A stretch of DNA of 64,000 bases from positions 558,001 to 622,000 of the forward strand of contig NZ_FORA01000002.1 of assembly GCF_900113875.1 (NCBI RefSeq). Direction: 5' to 3'. Below the pieces are notes generated by a model. The model made no database searches. It saw only the letters and a list, made by a program, of their open reading frames with translations, and was not told the DNA's origin. Below are positions 56,797-64,000 of this stretch, piece by piece. Made by a program: the position numbers and the translations under genes. Positions within the stretch are counted from its first letter, which is position 1, and each line of letters begins with the position of its first letter. This DNA is from Jannaschia pohangensis (lineage in GTDB: Bacteria > Pseudomonadota > Alphaproteobacteria > Rhodobacterales > Rhodobacteraceae).

Positions 56797-59028
56797 ATGA
56801 GCCAGCTTCCCACCAAGGCCGATATCCTTCAGTGGATTTCCGACAATCCGGCCCTCACCTCCAAACGCGACATCGCCAAGGCCTTCGGCATCAAGGGCGC
56901 GGCCCGGATCGACCTGAAGCGCATCCTGCGAGAGCTGGAGGCCGAGGGCCATCTGACCAAGCGCAAACGTTCTTACGACGATCCGGAGCGATTGCCGCCG
57001 GTCGCCGTCGTGCGCGTCGTCGGCACGGACGCCGATGGCGACCTGTTTCTGGGCCCCCACGACTGGACGGGAGACGGGCCCGAGCCGCGTATCCTCTTCG
57101 TGCCCAAAGACGGCGATCCGGCCCTGGCCCCGGGCGACCGCGTGCTGGCCCGCCTGACCGAGATCAAGGACGCCGATCACAGCCATGAAGGCCGCCTGAT
57201 CCGCAGGCTGTCGACCGGGCCGCAGCAGATCCTCGGCGTGTTCCGCGCAACCTCCGAAGGCGGGCGCATTCAGCCTATCGACAAGGGCAACGACAAGGAT
57301 TGGATCGTCCCCGCCGGTGCGACGGACGGGGCCCGCGACGGCGAATTGGTCGAAGCCGAGCAAGCGGGGCCGAAGGCGCGCATGGGTCTGCCCCGGGCCA
57401 AGATCACGAAACGACTGGGCGATCCGGGGGCGGCCAAAGCGGTCAGCCTGATTGCGATCCACCAGCACGGGTTGCGCGACAGCTTCCCCGCCGACGCCCT
57501 GGCCGAGGCCGAAGCGGCCACGCCTGCGCCCCTTGGCGACCGCACCGACCTGCGCGATCTGCCGCTGATCACCATCGACCCGGCCGATGCGCGCGACCGC
57601 GACGACGCCTGCTTTGCGCAACCCGACGACGATCCGGCGAACCCCGGCGGCCATATCATCTGGGTCGCCATCGCGGATGTCGCGCATTACGTGACACCCG
57701 GCAGCGCGCTGGACGTCGAGGCTCGGGCGCGCGGCAATTCGACCTATTTCCCGGATCGCGTCGTGCCGATGTTGCCCGACGCCCTGTCCGGTGACCTCTG
57801 TTCGCTGCACGAACATGTGGAACGCGCCTGTCTTGCCGTTCGCATCGTCATCAACGCGGCGGGAGAGAAGATCAGTCACCGCCATCTGCGCGGGCTGATG
57901 ACATCGCGCGCCAGCCTGCACTACGACGAGGTACAGGACGCCATCGACGGCACCGCCAACGACAAGACCGCGCCCTTGCTCGACGGCGTTTTGCGCCCGC
58001 TTTACGCGGCCTACGAGGCCCTGAAACTGGCGCGGGACCGGCGGCAGCCGCTGGATCTGGACCTGCCGGAACGCAAGATCGTGCTGGATGACGACGGCAC
58101 CGTCACATCCGTCGCCTTCCGCGACCGACGCGATGCGCACCGGCTTATCGAGGAGTTCATGATCCTCGCCAATGTCGCCGCAGCAGAGGAACTGGAGCGT
58201 TTGCGCACCCCGCTCCTCTACCGCGTCCACGAGGAGCCGGAGGCCGACCGGATCGACGCCCTGCGCGAGACGGCGCAGGCCAGCGGTTTCGCTCTGGCCA
58301 AGGGGCAGGTCATGCGGACGGCCACCCTGAACAAGCTGCTCCATGATGCCGCCGGGACGGAGCTATCGGAACTGATCTCGATGTCGACGCTCCGGGCCAT
58401 GACGCAGGCCTATTATGGCGCGCAGAACATGGGGCATTTCGGATTGGCCCTGCGCAGCTATGCGCATTTCACCTCGCCCATCCGGCGCTATGCCGACCTG
58501 ATCGTGCACCGCGCGCTGATCACCGCGCATGGGTGGGGTGACGACGGGTTGAGCGCCTGGGATATCGAGAACCTGGACGCGACCGCCAAGGCCATCAGCG
58601 AGGCGGAACGCCGGTCGATGATCGCAGAGCGCGACACCAACGACCGGTATCTTGCGGCCTTTCTGGCGGACAAGGTCGGCGCCGATTTCGCGGGTCGCAT
58701 TTCAGGCGTGCAGGCCTTCGGCGTGTTTGTGAAACTGGACGAGACGGGGGCCGATGGCTTGATCCCGGTGCGCTCGCTCGGGGCGGAATACTTTCGCTTT
58801 GACCGCGACGATCAGGTTCTGACGGGCACCGACAGCGGGATGGTCATCGGTCTGGGGCAACGGGTCACGGTGCGGCTGGCCGAAGCGATTCCGGTGACCG
58901 GCGGCCTGGTGTTGGAGCTTTTGTCGCTCGAGGGAGAGCCGATGCGTCCGCGCGGGCGGCCCAAGTCCGGCAAGCGCGGTGGTCCCCCCAAGCGCAAGTT
59001 CAAGAAGGCCCCGAGACGGCGCAAGTGA
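56797..59028 (+). CDS. rnr: ribonuclease R
   Basis: RNase R is a processive 3'-5' exoribonuclease that can digest structured RNA. The 743-residue product has an N-terminal helix-turn-helix (NPALTSKRDIAKAFGIKG), cold-shock domains, the RNB catalytic motif TIDPADARDRDDACFA with its metal-binding Asp residues, a downstream LRSYAHFTSPIRRYADLIVH and an S1 domain (GRISGVQAFGVFVKLDETGADGLI), then a lysine/arginine-rich tail. This order is diagnostic for RNase R rather than RNase II. Confidence 0.95.
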   Translation: MSQLPTKADILQWISDNPALTSKRDIAKAFGIKGAARIDLKRILRELEAEGHLTKRKRSYDDPERLPPVAVVRVVGTDADGDLFLGPHDWTGDGPEPRILFVPKDGDPALAPGDRVLARLTEIKDADHSHEGRLIRRLSTGPQQILGVFRATSEGGRIQPIDKGNDKDWIVPAGATDGARDGELVEAEQAGPKARMGLPRAKITKRLGDPGAAKAVSLIAIHQHGLRDSFPADALAEAEAATPAPLGDRTDLRDLPLITIDPADARDRDDACFAQPDDDPANPGGHIIWVAIADVAHYVTPGSALDVEARARGNSTYFPDRVVPMLPDALSGDLCSLHEHVERACLAVRIVINAAGEKISHRHLRGLMTSRASLHYDEVQDAIDGTANDKTAPLLDGVLRPLYAAYEALKLARDRRQPLDLDLPERKIVLDDDGTVTSVAFRDRRDAHRLIEEFMILANVAAAEELERLRTPLLYRVHEEPEADRIDALRETAQASGFALAKGQVMRTATLNKLLHDAAGTELSELISMSTLRAMTQAYYGAQNMGHFGLALRSYAHFTSPIRRYADLIVHRALITAHGWGDDGLSAWDIENLDATAKAISEAERRSMIAERDTNDRYLAAFLADKVGADFAGRISGVQAFGVFVKLDETGADGLIPVRSLGAEYFRFDRDDQVLTGTDSGMVIGLGQRVTVRLAEAIPVTGGLVLELLSLEGEPMRPRGRPKSGKRGGPPKRKFKKAPRRRK

Positions 59029-59069
59029 TCGGGTCTGGTCACCGCGCTCGGGTCGGCTAGGATCGGATC

Positions 59070-60302
59070 ATGAACCGTTTCCTGATTTGCGTTGCCCTTC
59101 TCTGCTCGACCTGTCCGGCCCAGGCGCAGGACCGCCCCGCCCCGCGACCGGAATTGGTCGAGGTGGGGGTCGACGGATTCCCCGCTTGGCTGGATGCGTT
59201 CCGGGCGCGCGCGCGCGGTGCGGGCATCGAGGACGCGGTACTCGACCGTGCCTTCGCCGATATCTCCTACCTTCCCGACGTGATCCGGCTGGACCGGCGG
59301 CAGTCGGAGTTCACCAAGACGATCTGGGAATACCTGGCCACGGCGGTCAGCGACGAACGGATTCGCAGCGGGCGCAAATCCATCGAGACGCACCGCGCCG
59401 CCCTCACCGCGATCGAGGCGGAATTCGGCGTCGAGATGGAAATCGTGACCGCGATCTGGGGGCTCGAGAGCAGCTACGGCGCGGTCCGGGGCGATGTTTC
59501 GACCCTGTCGGCCCTCGCGACGCTCGCATCCGATTCGCGGCGGGGCGACTTTTTCGAGGCGCAACTTCTGGACGCCCTGCGCATTCTGCAAACGGGTGAA
59601 GCATCCGTGGCGGCCATGCGTGGCAGTTGGGCGGGCGCCATGGGGCACACGCAATTCATGCCGACGTCTTACCAGGAGCATGCTGTCGATTTCACCGGGG
59701 ACGGGCGGCGCGACATCTGGGGTCGTGATCCCATAGACGCCCTCGCCTCGACCGCCGCCTATCTGAAAGCGTTTGGCTGGACGAAGGGGCAGCCTTGGGG
59801 GGCCGAAGTTGTCCTGCCCGCGGGGTTCGATTTTCGTCTGACCGGAGAGCGTGTGGTCAAGTCGCCGGATGAGTGGACAGCACTTGGTGTCCGGACGGTT
59901 TCGGGCGACCCGGTCCCGCAGGGCGGCCCCGCCTCGATCCGCGTTCCGGCGGGGCACAACGGCGCGGCCTTCGTCACCTTCGGCAATTTCATGGTGATCG
60001 AACGCTACAACACCGCCGACGCCTATGTGATCGCCGTCGGCCACCTGGCTGACCGCCTGGCCGGAGGCCCCGCGATTGCGGCCGGATGGCCCGACGCGGA
60101 CCGGGCGCTGAGCTATGACGAACGGATCGACCTTCAGATCCTGCTGCGCGACCTCGGGTTCGATCCGCTCAAGATCGATGCCAAGATCGGGCCGGACACG
60201 CTCGACGCGATCCAACGTTGGCAAGCCGCCAACAGCTTGCCCGCCGATGGCTATGTCAATGTTGACCTTCTGCAGATGCTGCGCGAGCAGTCGTCCAACT
60301 AG
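59070..60302 (+). CDS. MltB-like lytic murein transglycosylase with C-terminal peptidoglycan-binding domain
   Basis: A 410-residue exported enzyme that cleaves peptidoglycan glycan strands. A signal peptide (cleavage near AQAQDR) is followed by the SLT_2/MltB domain with the catalytic Glu in IWGLESSYGAVRGD, AMGHTQFMPTSYQEHAVDF and YNTADAYVIAVGHLADRL; residues from about 350 are a PG_binding_1 domain (LGFDPLKIDAKIGPDTLDAIQRWQ). Its stop overlaps that of the convergent gene within a CTAG. Confidence 0.92.
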   Translation: MNRFLICVALLCSTCPAQAQDRPAPRPELVEVGVDGFPAWLDAFRARARGAGIEDAVLDRAFADISYLPDVIRLDRRQSEFTKTIWEYLATAVSDERIRSGRKSIETHRAALTAIEAEFGVEMEIVTAIWGLESSYGAVRGDVSTLSALATLASDSRRGDFFEAQLLDALRILQTGEASVAAMRGSWAGAMGHTQFMPTSYQEHAVDFTGDGRRDIWGRDPIDALASTAAYLKAFGWTKGQPWGAEVVLPAGFDFRLTGERVVKSPDEWTALGVRTVSGDPVPQGGPASIRVPAGHNGAAFVTFGNFMVIERYNTADAYVIAVGHLADRLAGGPAIAAGWPDADRALSYDERIDLQILLRDLGFDPLKIDAKIGPDTLDAIQRWQAANSLPADGYVNVDLLQMLREQSSN

Positions 60303-61030
60303 CGGCGGATATTGCCTGCCCTGCGATTGGCCGCCCCTTGATCGTTCCGGTCTTCGGCCATGCGGCGTTTCATGCGGTCCAAAACATCCGAAGACTGTCG
60401 GGCAAGGCTGCGAACCTCTTCCGCGATCACCTGAAAGGCGCGCCCGGATTCGCCGCCCGCACGGGCCGCTTCGACCGAAGCATTGATCGAGATCAGACCG
60501 ATCATCCGGCCGATCCGCACCATTTCGGTGAGCATTCCATCGACCATCGCCGCCTTTTCGCCCATCTGCATCATGCGCGAATTGGCGTCTTCGTCCGCAT
60601 ATTTGGTCAGAACATCGATGATGAAGTAGATGGCGGGCAAGACGGCCGTTCGCGCATGGTGACAAAGGTCCAGCGCCTTGGCGCGCGTCAACTCTTGCGG
60701 GGTTGAGGGCAGGGCCTTGAGATCGTCGACGAAGCCGGTCACGACCCGTCTTTGGACCGCAATTTCATCAATTGACCCAAGAAATGGCGCGACCTTGATC
60801 TTCTCGGCGATGGCGGCGGCATAGGATTTCTGAAACTCGTGCAGTTCTTTCCAAAGGGCGTCACGTTCGGCCTCGGTCTCTGCCGTTGCGCAGGAAACTG
60901 CCAGAATCCCGATGGTGAGGGCATGGCTACGGCACGGTCCCAGAAGGGCGACAAGCGCCGGCACTTTCTCGGCGATCATGGAATGCGTGGGCGCGGCCGC
61001 CACCCCGGCGGTTGGGGTCATCATGTTCAT
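60299..61030 (-). CDS. short soluble chemoreceptor-like protein
   Basis: A 243-residue, mostly helical protein with no membrane segment. Residues 178-212 (LISINASVEAARAGGESGRAFQVIAEEVRSLARQS) are a clear chemoreceptor hairpin-tip sequence that normally contacts CheA and CheW. Unlike normal receptors the part after the tip is only about 30 residues and the part before it has no recognised ligand domain, HAMP or methylation region. It has several Cys/His residues (GPCRSH, LCHHAR) that could bind a cofactor. It may be a cytosolic redox or metal sensor, or a remnant. Confidence 0.75.
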   Translation of the reverse strand: MNMMTPTAGVAAAPTHSMIAEKVPALVALLGPCRSHALTIGILAVSCATAETEAERDALWKELHEFQKSYAAAIAEKIKVAPFLGSIDEIAVQRRVVTGFVDDLKALPSTPQELTRAKALDLCHHARTAVLPAIYFIIDVLTKYADEDANSRMMQMGEKAAMVDGMLTEMVRIGRMIGLISINASVEAARAGGESGRAFQVIAEEVRSLARQSSDVLDRMKRRMAEDRNDQGAANRRAGNIRR

Positions 61031-61085
61031 CGGGGCGATCCTTTCGTTTCACCGCCCCGATACCATCCGATCTCTTGCGATTCCC

Positions 61086-62150
61086 TTAACCCGCGTGGCG
61101 CGCCGGGGCCTGCAATGCAGAAAAGCCGTAGTGGCGAAGCCAGCGCAAATCGCTGTCGAAAAAGGCCCGTAGATCGGGAATGCCGTATTTCAGCATCGCG
61201 ATCCGGTCGATGCCCATCCCGAAGGCGAACCCCTGCCACTCTGCGGGGTCGATGCCGCCAGCAGCCAGAACCTTGGGGTGCATCATGCCGGACCCCAGGA
61301 TCTCCATCCAGTCGTCGCCTTCACCGAGTTTCAGCGTCCCGCCCTCCCAACTGCACCGGATGTCGACCTCGGCCGAGGGTTCGGTGAAAGGAAAATGCGA
61401 GGCCCGGAAGCGCAGTTCGATCGCATCGACCTCGAAGAAGGCACGGCAGAATTCCTCGAGGCACCATTTCAGGTTGGCCATGGAAATGTCGCGGTCAATG
61501 GCCATCCCCTCGACCTGGTGGAACATCGGCGTATGCGTCTGGTCATAGTCGGCGCGATACACCCGACCCGGCGAGATGGTGCGGATCGGGGCGCCCTGCG
61601 CTTCCATCGACCGTATCTGAACGGGGCTGGTGTGGGTCCGCAGCACATGGGGCGGCCGGTTGTCACCATCGGCGCGCGCCATGTAGAAGGTGTCCATCTC
61701 GGCCCGTGCCGGGTGATGGCCGGGAATGTTGAGCGCGTCGAAATTGTACCAGTCGGTCTCGATCTGCGGTCCTTCGGCGACGGCAAACCCCATGTCGGCA
61801 AAGATCGCCGTAACTTCTTCGGTGACCTGACTGACGGGATGGATGCTGCCTTGGCGACGCGCCCGCACGGGCAGGGTCACGTCCAGCCATTCGGCGCGCA
61901 GACGTTCGTCCAGCGCCGCATCCTCGAGCCCGGCCTTGCGGGCGGCAAGGGCGGAATTGATCTCGTCCTTGAGGGCGTTCAGGGCGGGGCCGACCTGCTG
62001 ACGCTCCTCGGGAGACATCTTGCCAAGCTCGCGCATTTTCAGCGCGATCTCACCCTTCTTGCCGACGGCAGCCAGGCGAACGTCTTCGAGGGCGCTCTCA
62101 TCGGCGGCGGCGAGGATCTGACCCAGGTATTTCTCGCGCAGATCGTTCAT
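61086..62150 (-). CDS. pheS: phenylalanine--tRNA ligase alpha subunit
   Basis: PheS is the catalytic subunit of PheRS. The 354-residue product has the N-terminal coiled coil, [57 protein letters not shown] (motif 2) and the C-terminal [17 protein letters not shown] (motif 3). pheT is not in the window on this strand; the gene downstream is a chemoreceptor-like gene, so pheS and pheT are not adjacent here. Confidence 0.95.
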   Translation of the reverse strand: MNDLREKYLGQILAAADESALEDVRLAAVGKKGEIALKMRELGKMSPEERQQVGPALNALKDEINSALAARKAGLEDAALDERLRAEWLDVTLPVRARRQGSIHPVSQVTEEVTAIFADMGFAVAEGPQIETDWYNFDALNIPGHHPARAEMDTFYMARADGDNRPPHVLRTHTSPVQIRSMEAQGAPIRTISPGRVYRADYDQTHTPMFHQVEGMAIDRDISMANLKWCLEEFCRAFFEVDAIELRFRASHFPFTEPSAEVDIRCSWEGGTLKLGEGDDWMEILGSGMMHPKVLAAGGIDPAEWQGFAFGMGIDRIAMLKYGIPDLRAFFDSDLRWLRHYGFSALQAPARHAG

Positions 62151-62213
62151 CGTGCACCTCTTTTCTGCTTGGCGCAGGCCATACGACTTGCGCGCGGCGA
62201 AGGGAAGGTGCGG

Positions 62214-63371
62214 TTACTCGCCCGGGACGTTGCCCGGACCTTTCCGCCAGCGTTTGGCCAGCGGATAGAGGAACTGCCGCCAATAGCCGCGCGGGACGGT
62301 ATCGCCGACAACGCCGTAAGCCTCGGGCCAGGCGTCCTTGGGCAGATGGTGCGTGCCGAAAAGCCAGTCATAAATCGGGAAATGCGAGGCATAGTTGATG
62401 TCGATCGCATCCCGGTCGCTGCCATGGTGCCAGTGATGAAAGCGCGGCGTCACGAAGAAGCGTTCCAGACCCCGGAAGTTCCAGCCAATATTGGAATGGA
62501 TGAAACTGGAGTAGAAATAGACCACCAACAGATAGCCCTGAATCGCTTCGGGCCGGAAGCCAAGCGTCAGCATCGGCAAGGCGCTGAAACTGCGCAGGAT
62601 CATGATCTCGGCGAAATGCATCCGCGCCCCGGCAAGCCAATCCATCTTCTTGGTCGAATGGTGGATCGCGTGGAAGTTCCACAGGAACGGGAAGGTATGA
62701 AAGGCCCGGTGGACCCAATATTGCACGAAATCCGTCGCCAGCATGATGAAGGCGACCTGAACCCAGAACGGCAGGTCGGTGATATAGCTGCGGATATCGT
62801 CCAGGGCGAAGCTGGCGTTCACGTAGTTGGCCGGGGTCAGGGTGACGAAATTGAAGATCTGCACCAGCATCGAGCTGACGAGATAATAGAACATGTCTTC
62901 CTGCCATTCGGCGCGCAGGACGGTCTGATCGCCCCGCGCCGGGAACATGCGCTCCAGCGGGATGAAAAGGAAACCGATGACCAGAACGTTCACGATGAAA
63001 TAGTCGAGACCGAAATAGAGGCTGATCGCGGGGCCACCCTGCGGTGTATGCGTCGCCATGAGCGAGGCAAGGACCGAGACCCCGAGGGCGGTCCACCCGA
63101 GCGTCTTCTGGCGACTGAGGATCAGCGACACGAGGGCGAGCGCATAGCCCGCCAAGAGGACACCACGCAGGACCACCAGCGTCAGCCCGCCTTCGTGCAG
63201 CATGGCGAGTTCCGGATAGGACAGGGTTTCGGGATACCAGCGGACAAGCACCAGCAGCAGGCCGGCAAGGGCGGCGACGAGGGCAAGCGATCCGGACAAC
63301 CACCCGCTTCCCAGGGGTCTCTGGTCGCGGGGCATTTCCAGCTGTGCTTTCAGGGCCTTAAGGATCGCCAT
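62214..63371 (-). CDS. sterol desaturase/fatty acid hydroxylase family membrane protein
   Basis: A 385-residue integral membrane protein with about seven hydrophobic segments. The eight-histidine di-iron motif of the family is present as HRAFH, HAIHHS and HHWHH within YWVHRAFHTFPFLWNFHAIHHSTK and TPRFHHWHHGSD. Such proteins hydroxylate or desaturate lipids, but the substrate is unknown. ATG at 63371 follows the family start; it lies 63 bp after the pheS start. Confidence 0.87.
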   Translation of the reverse strand: MAILKALKAQLEMPRDQRPLGSGWLSGSLALVAALAGLLLVLVRWYPETLSYPELAMLHEGGLTLVVLRGVLLAGYALALVSLILSRQKTLGWTALGVSVLASLMATHTPQGGPAISLYFGLDYFIVNVLVIGFLFIPLERMFPARGDQTVLRAEWQEDMFYYLVSSMLVQIFNFVTLTPANYVNASFALDDIRSYITDLPFWVQVAFIMLATDFVQYWVHRAFHTFPFLWNFHAIHHSTKKMDWLAGARMHFAEIMILRSFSALPMLTLGFRPEAIQGYLLVVYFYSSFIHSNIGWNFRGLERFFVTPRFHHWHHGSDRDAIDINYASHFPIYDWLFGTHHLPKDAWPEAYGVVGDTVPRGYWRQFLYPLAKRWRKGPGNVPGE

Positions 63372-63448
63372 GGCCTGTCTCCGTATCAACGGCGCCAGAC
63401 AGTCACATCCTTACGGCGAAAAGAAGGAAAACAACGAGATGGACGTGC

Positions 63449-64000
63449 TTATTCCGCCGCCTGAATCGCCCGTGCCACGGCGCGGCCGATCAGGGCAGAG
63501 GCGCGCGGGCTCGGGTGGATCAGGTCGCGCGCATAAAGCGAGCGGTCCGAGGCGTCGATCACATCGCCCGCGTCGAGAAAGACAAGCCCCGGATCGCGCG
63601 CCGCCAGCTCTGCGAAGCGTCTGTTCATGATGTCGAACTCGGGTTGGCAGGGCGTGAACCCGGTCGCCGCCGCTTCAGCCCCATCATAGTAGCCGACGAA
63701 AAGCACCTTCGCGCCGCTGGCCCGGATCGTCGCGATCAGGTTCGGGATGTCGCCCGTCAACCGCGGCCCGATCAGGCCATCGCGCGTCGCGGCCGCAGCG
63801 GGTGTGGCGCAGGTCGGGCGGATATCGTTGCCGCCCCCGGTCAGGATGACCCAGTCCCAATCGCCGCCCCGCCACTGTCGGGTGATGTCAAAGCCGAGGG
63901 CCGCCGCCGCCCCGTTCGGGTTCGTCACATGCGCCGCCGATTGCGCGCCATCCACCACGGGGCGGTTCAGCGTCTGGCCGACGACCTCGGGAATGCCCTG
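63449..64000 (-). CDS. SGNH/GDSL hydrolase (partial)
   Basis: The C-terminal 183 residues of an SGNH-type esterase or lipase; the gene runs off the right edge. GGGNDIR is block III (with the oxyanion Asn) and DLIHPSPRAS is block V with the catalytic Asp and His. The catalytic Ser block lies beyond the window. Cys residues in PTCATP and FTPCQPE suggest a disulfide and therefore an exported enzyme. Confidence 0.82.
   Translation of the reverse strand, partial: QGIPEVVGQTLNRPVVDGAQSAAHVTNPNGAAAALGFDITRQWRGGDWDWVILTGGGNDIRPTCATPAAAATRDGLIGPRLTGDIPNLIATIRASGAKVLFVGYYDGAEAAATGFTPCQPEFDIMNRRFAELAARDPGLVFLDAGDVIDASDRSLYARDLIHPSPRASALIGRAVARAIQAAE

Noticed and set aside
56764-58344. A 526-codon minus-strand frame opposite rnr
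   Set aside because: Antisense to the RNB domain, no recognisable motifs, GC-skew shadow.
61278-63464. A 728-codon plus-strand frame opposite pheS and the sterol desaturase-like gene
   Set aside because: Both minus-strand genes carry full family motifs; this frame has none.
1-64000. tRNA, rRNA, integrase, transposase, phage or toxin-antitoxin genes
   Set aside because: I looked through all gaps and both strands for T-arm signatures, transposase-type motifs and short toxin-antitoxin pairs and found none that I could support.

Overview
This is a GC-rich, densely coded chromosomal segment from an alphaproteobacterium, most likely a member of the Rhodobacteraceae (Roseobacter group). The evidence is the gene set and its order: an Irr-type Fur regulator divergent from fabA-fabB-fabI, purH-lspA-DUF3035 lipoprotein-M16-M16, rsmB next to a heparinase II/III protein, a DUF1674 (SdhAF4-like) protein, an exact CtrA box in front of a chemoreceptor, and many ATGA-type start/stop overlaps. 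I see no rRNA, tRNA, CRISPR array, insertion sequence, integrase or phage gene.

Layout. 0-2.3 kb: Sec translocon accessory genes secF (cut by the window edge), secD and yajC on the minus strand. 2.4-9.8 kb: serS, a HAD phosphatase, clpS, an RsmC-like methyltransferase overlapping an SDR that lacks its catalytic lysine, then prfC followed by a chain of three overlapping small unknown genes. 9.9-17.5 kb: metabolic and stress genes (DUF3299-like protein, OsmC, RhlE-like helicase, enol-lactonase-like hydrolase, TetA-like exporter, threonine dehydratase-like enzyme, hydrolase, haloacid dehalogenase, an orphan Flp-pilin-like protein). 17.6-20.8 kb: fabA-fabB-fabI with divergent irr. 20.8-28.2 kb: two dehydrogenases, then a molybdenum cofactor block (a DUF429-like/MoeA fusion, mobB, mobA, an unknown exported protein, fdhD) divergent from azlCD. 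28.2-31.4 kb: lrp/ald divergent pair, mscL, a GST. 31.4-33.5 kb: a CtrA box, a small unknown protein and a translationally coupled chemoreceptor.

33.6-43.2 kb holds the translation/RNA genes rbfA, (phosphodiester glycosidase), truB, rpsO and pnp, all on the minus strand. These usually lie side by side, but here truB and rpsO are separated by about 4.2 kb carrying two RTX-repeat proteins on the plus strand, and rpsO and pnp are separated by an unknown plus-strand gene. 43.3-50.5 kb: dapB, a tandem pair of 114-residue exported paralogues, DUF1674, rsmB, heparinase-like protein, purH and lspA. 50.5-60.3 kb: DUF3035 lipoprotein, two M16 proteins, mutL, rmuC, rnr and a lytic transglycosylase. 60.3-64 kb (minus strand): a short soluble chemoreceptor-like protein, pheS, a sterol-desaturase-family membrane protein and a partial SGNH hydrolase.

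Most of the window is housekeeping. The parts most worth a second look are the CtrA-box chemotaxis unit at 31.4 kb, the split truB/rpsO/pnp operon with its RTX module, the MoeA fusion, the minimal chemoreceptor-like protein at 60.3 kb, and the small-gene chains after prfC and dapB. All product names come from reading motifs by eye; no database search was run.
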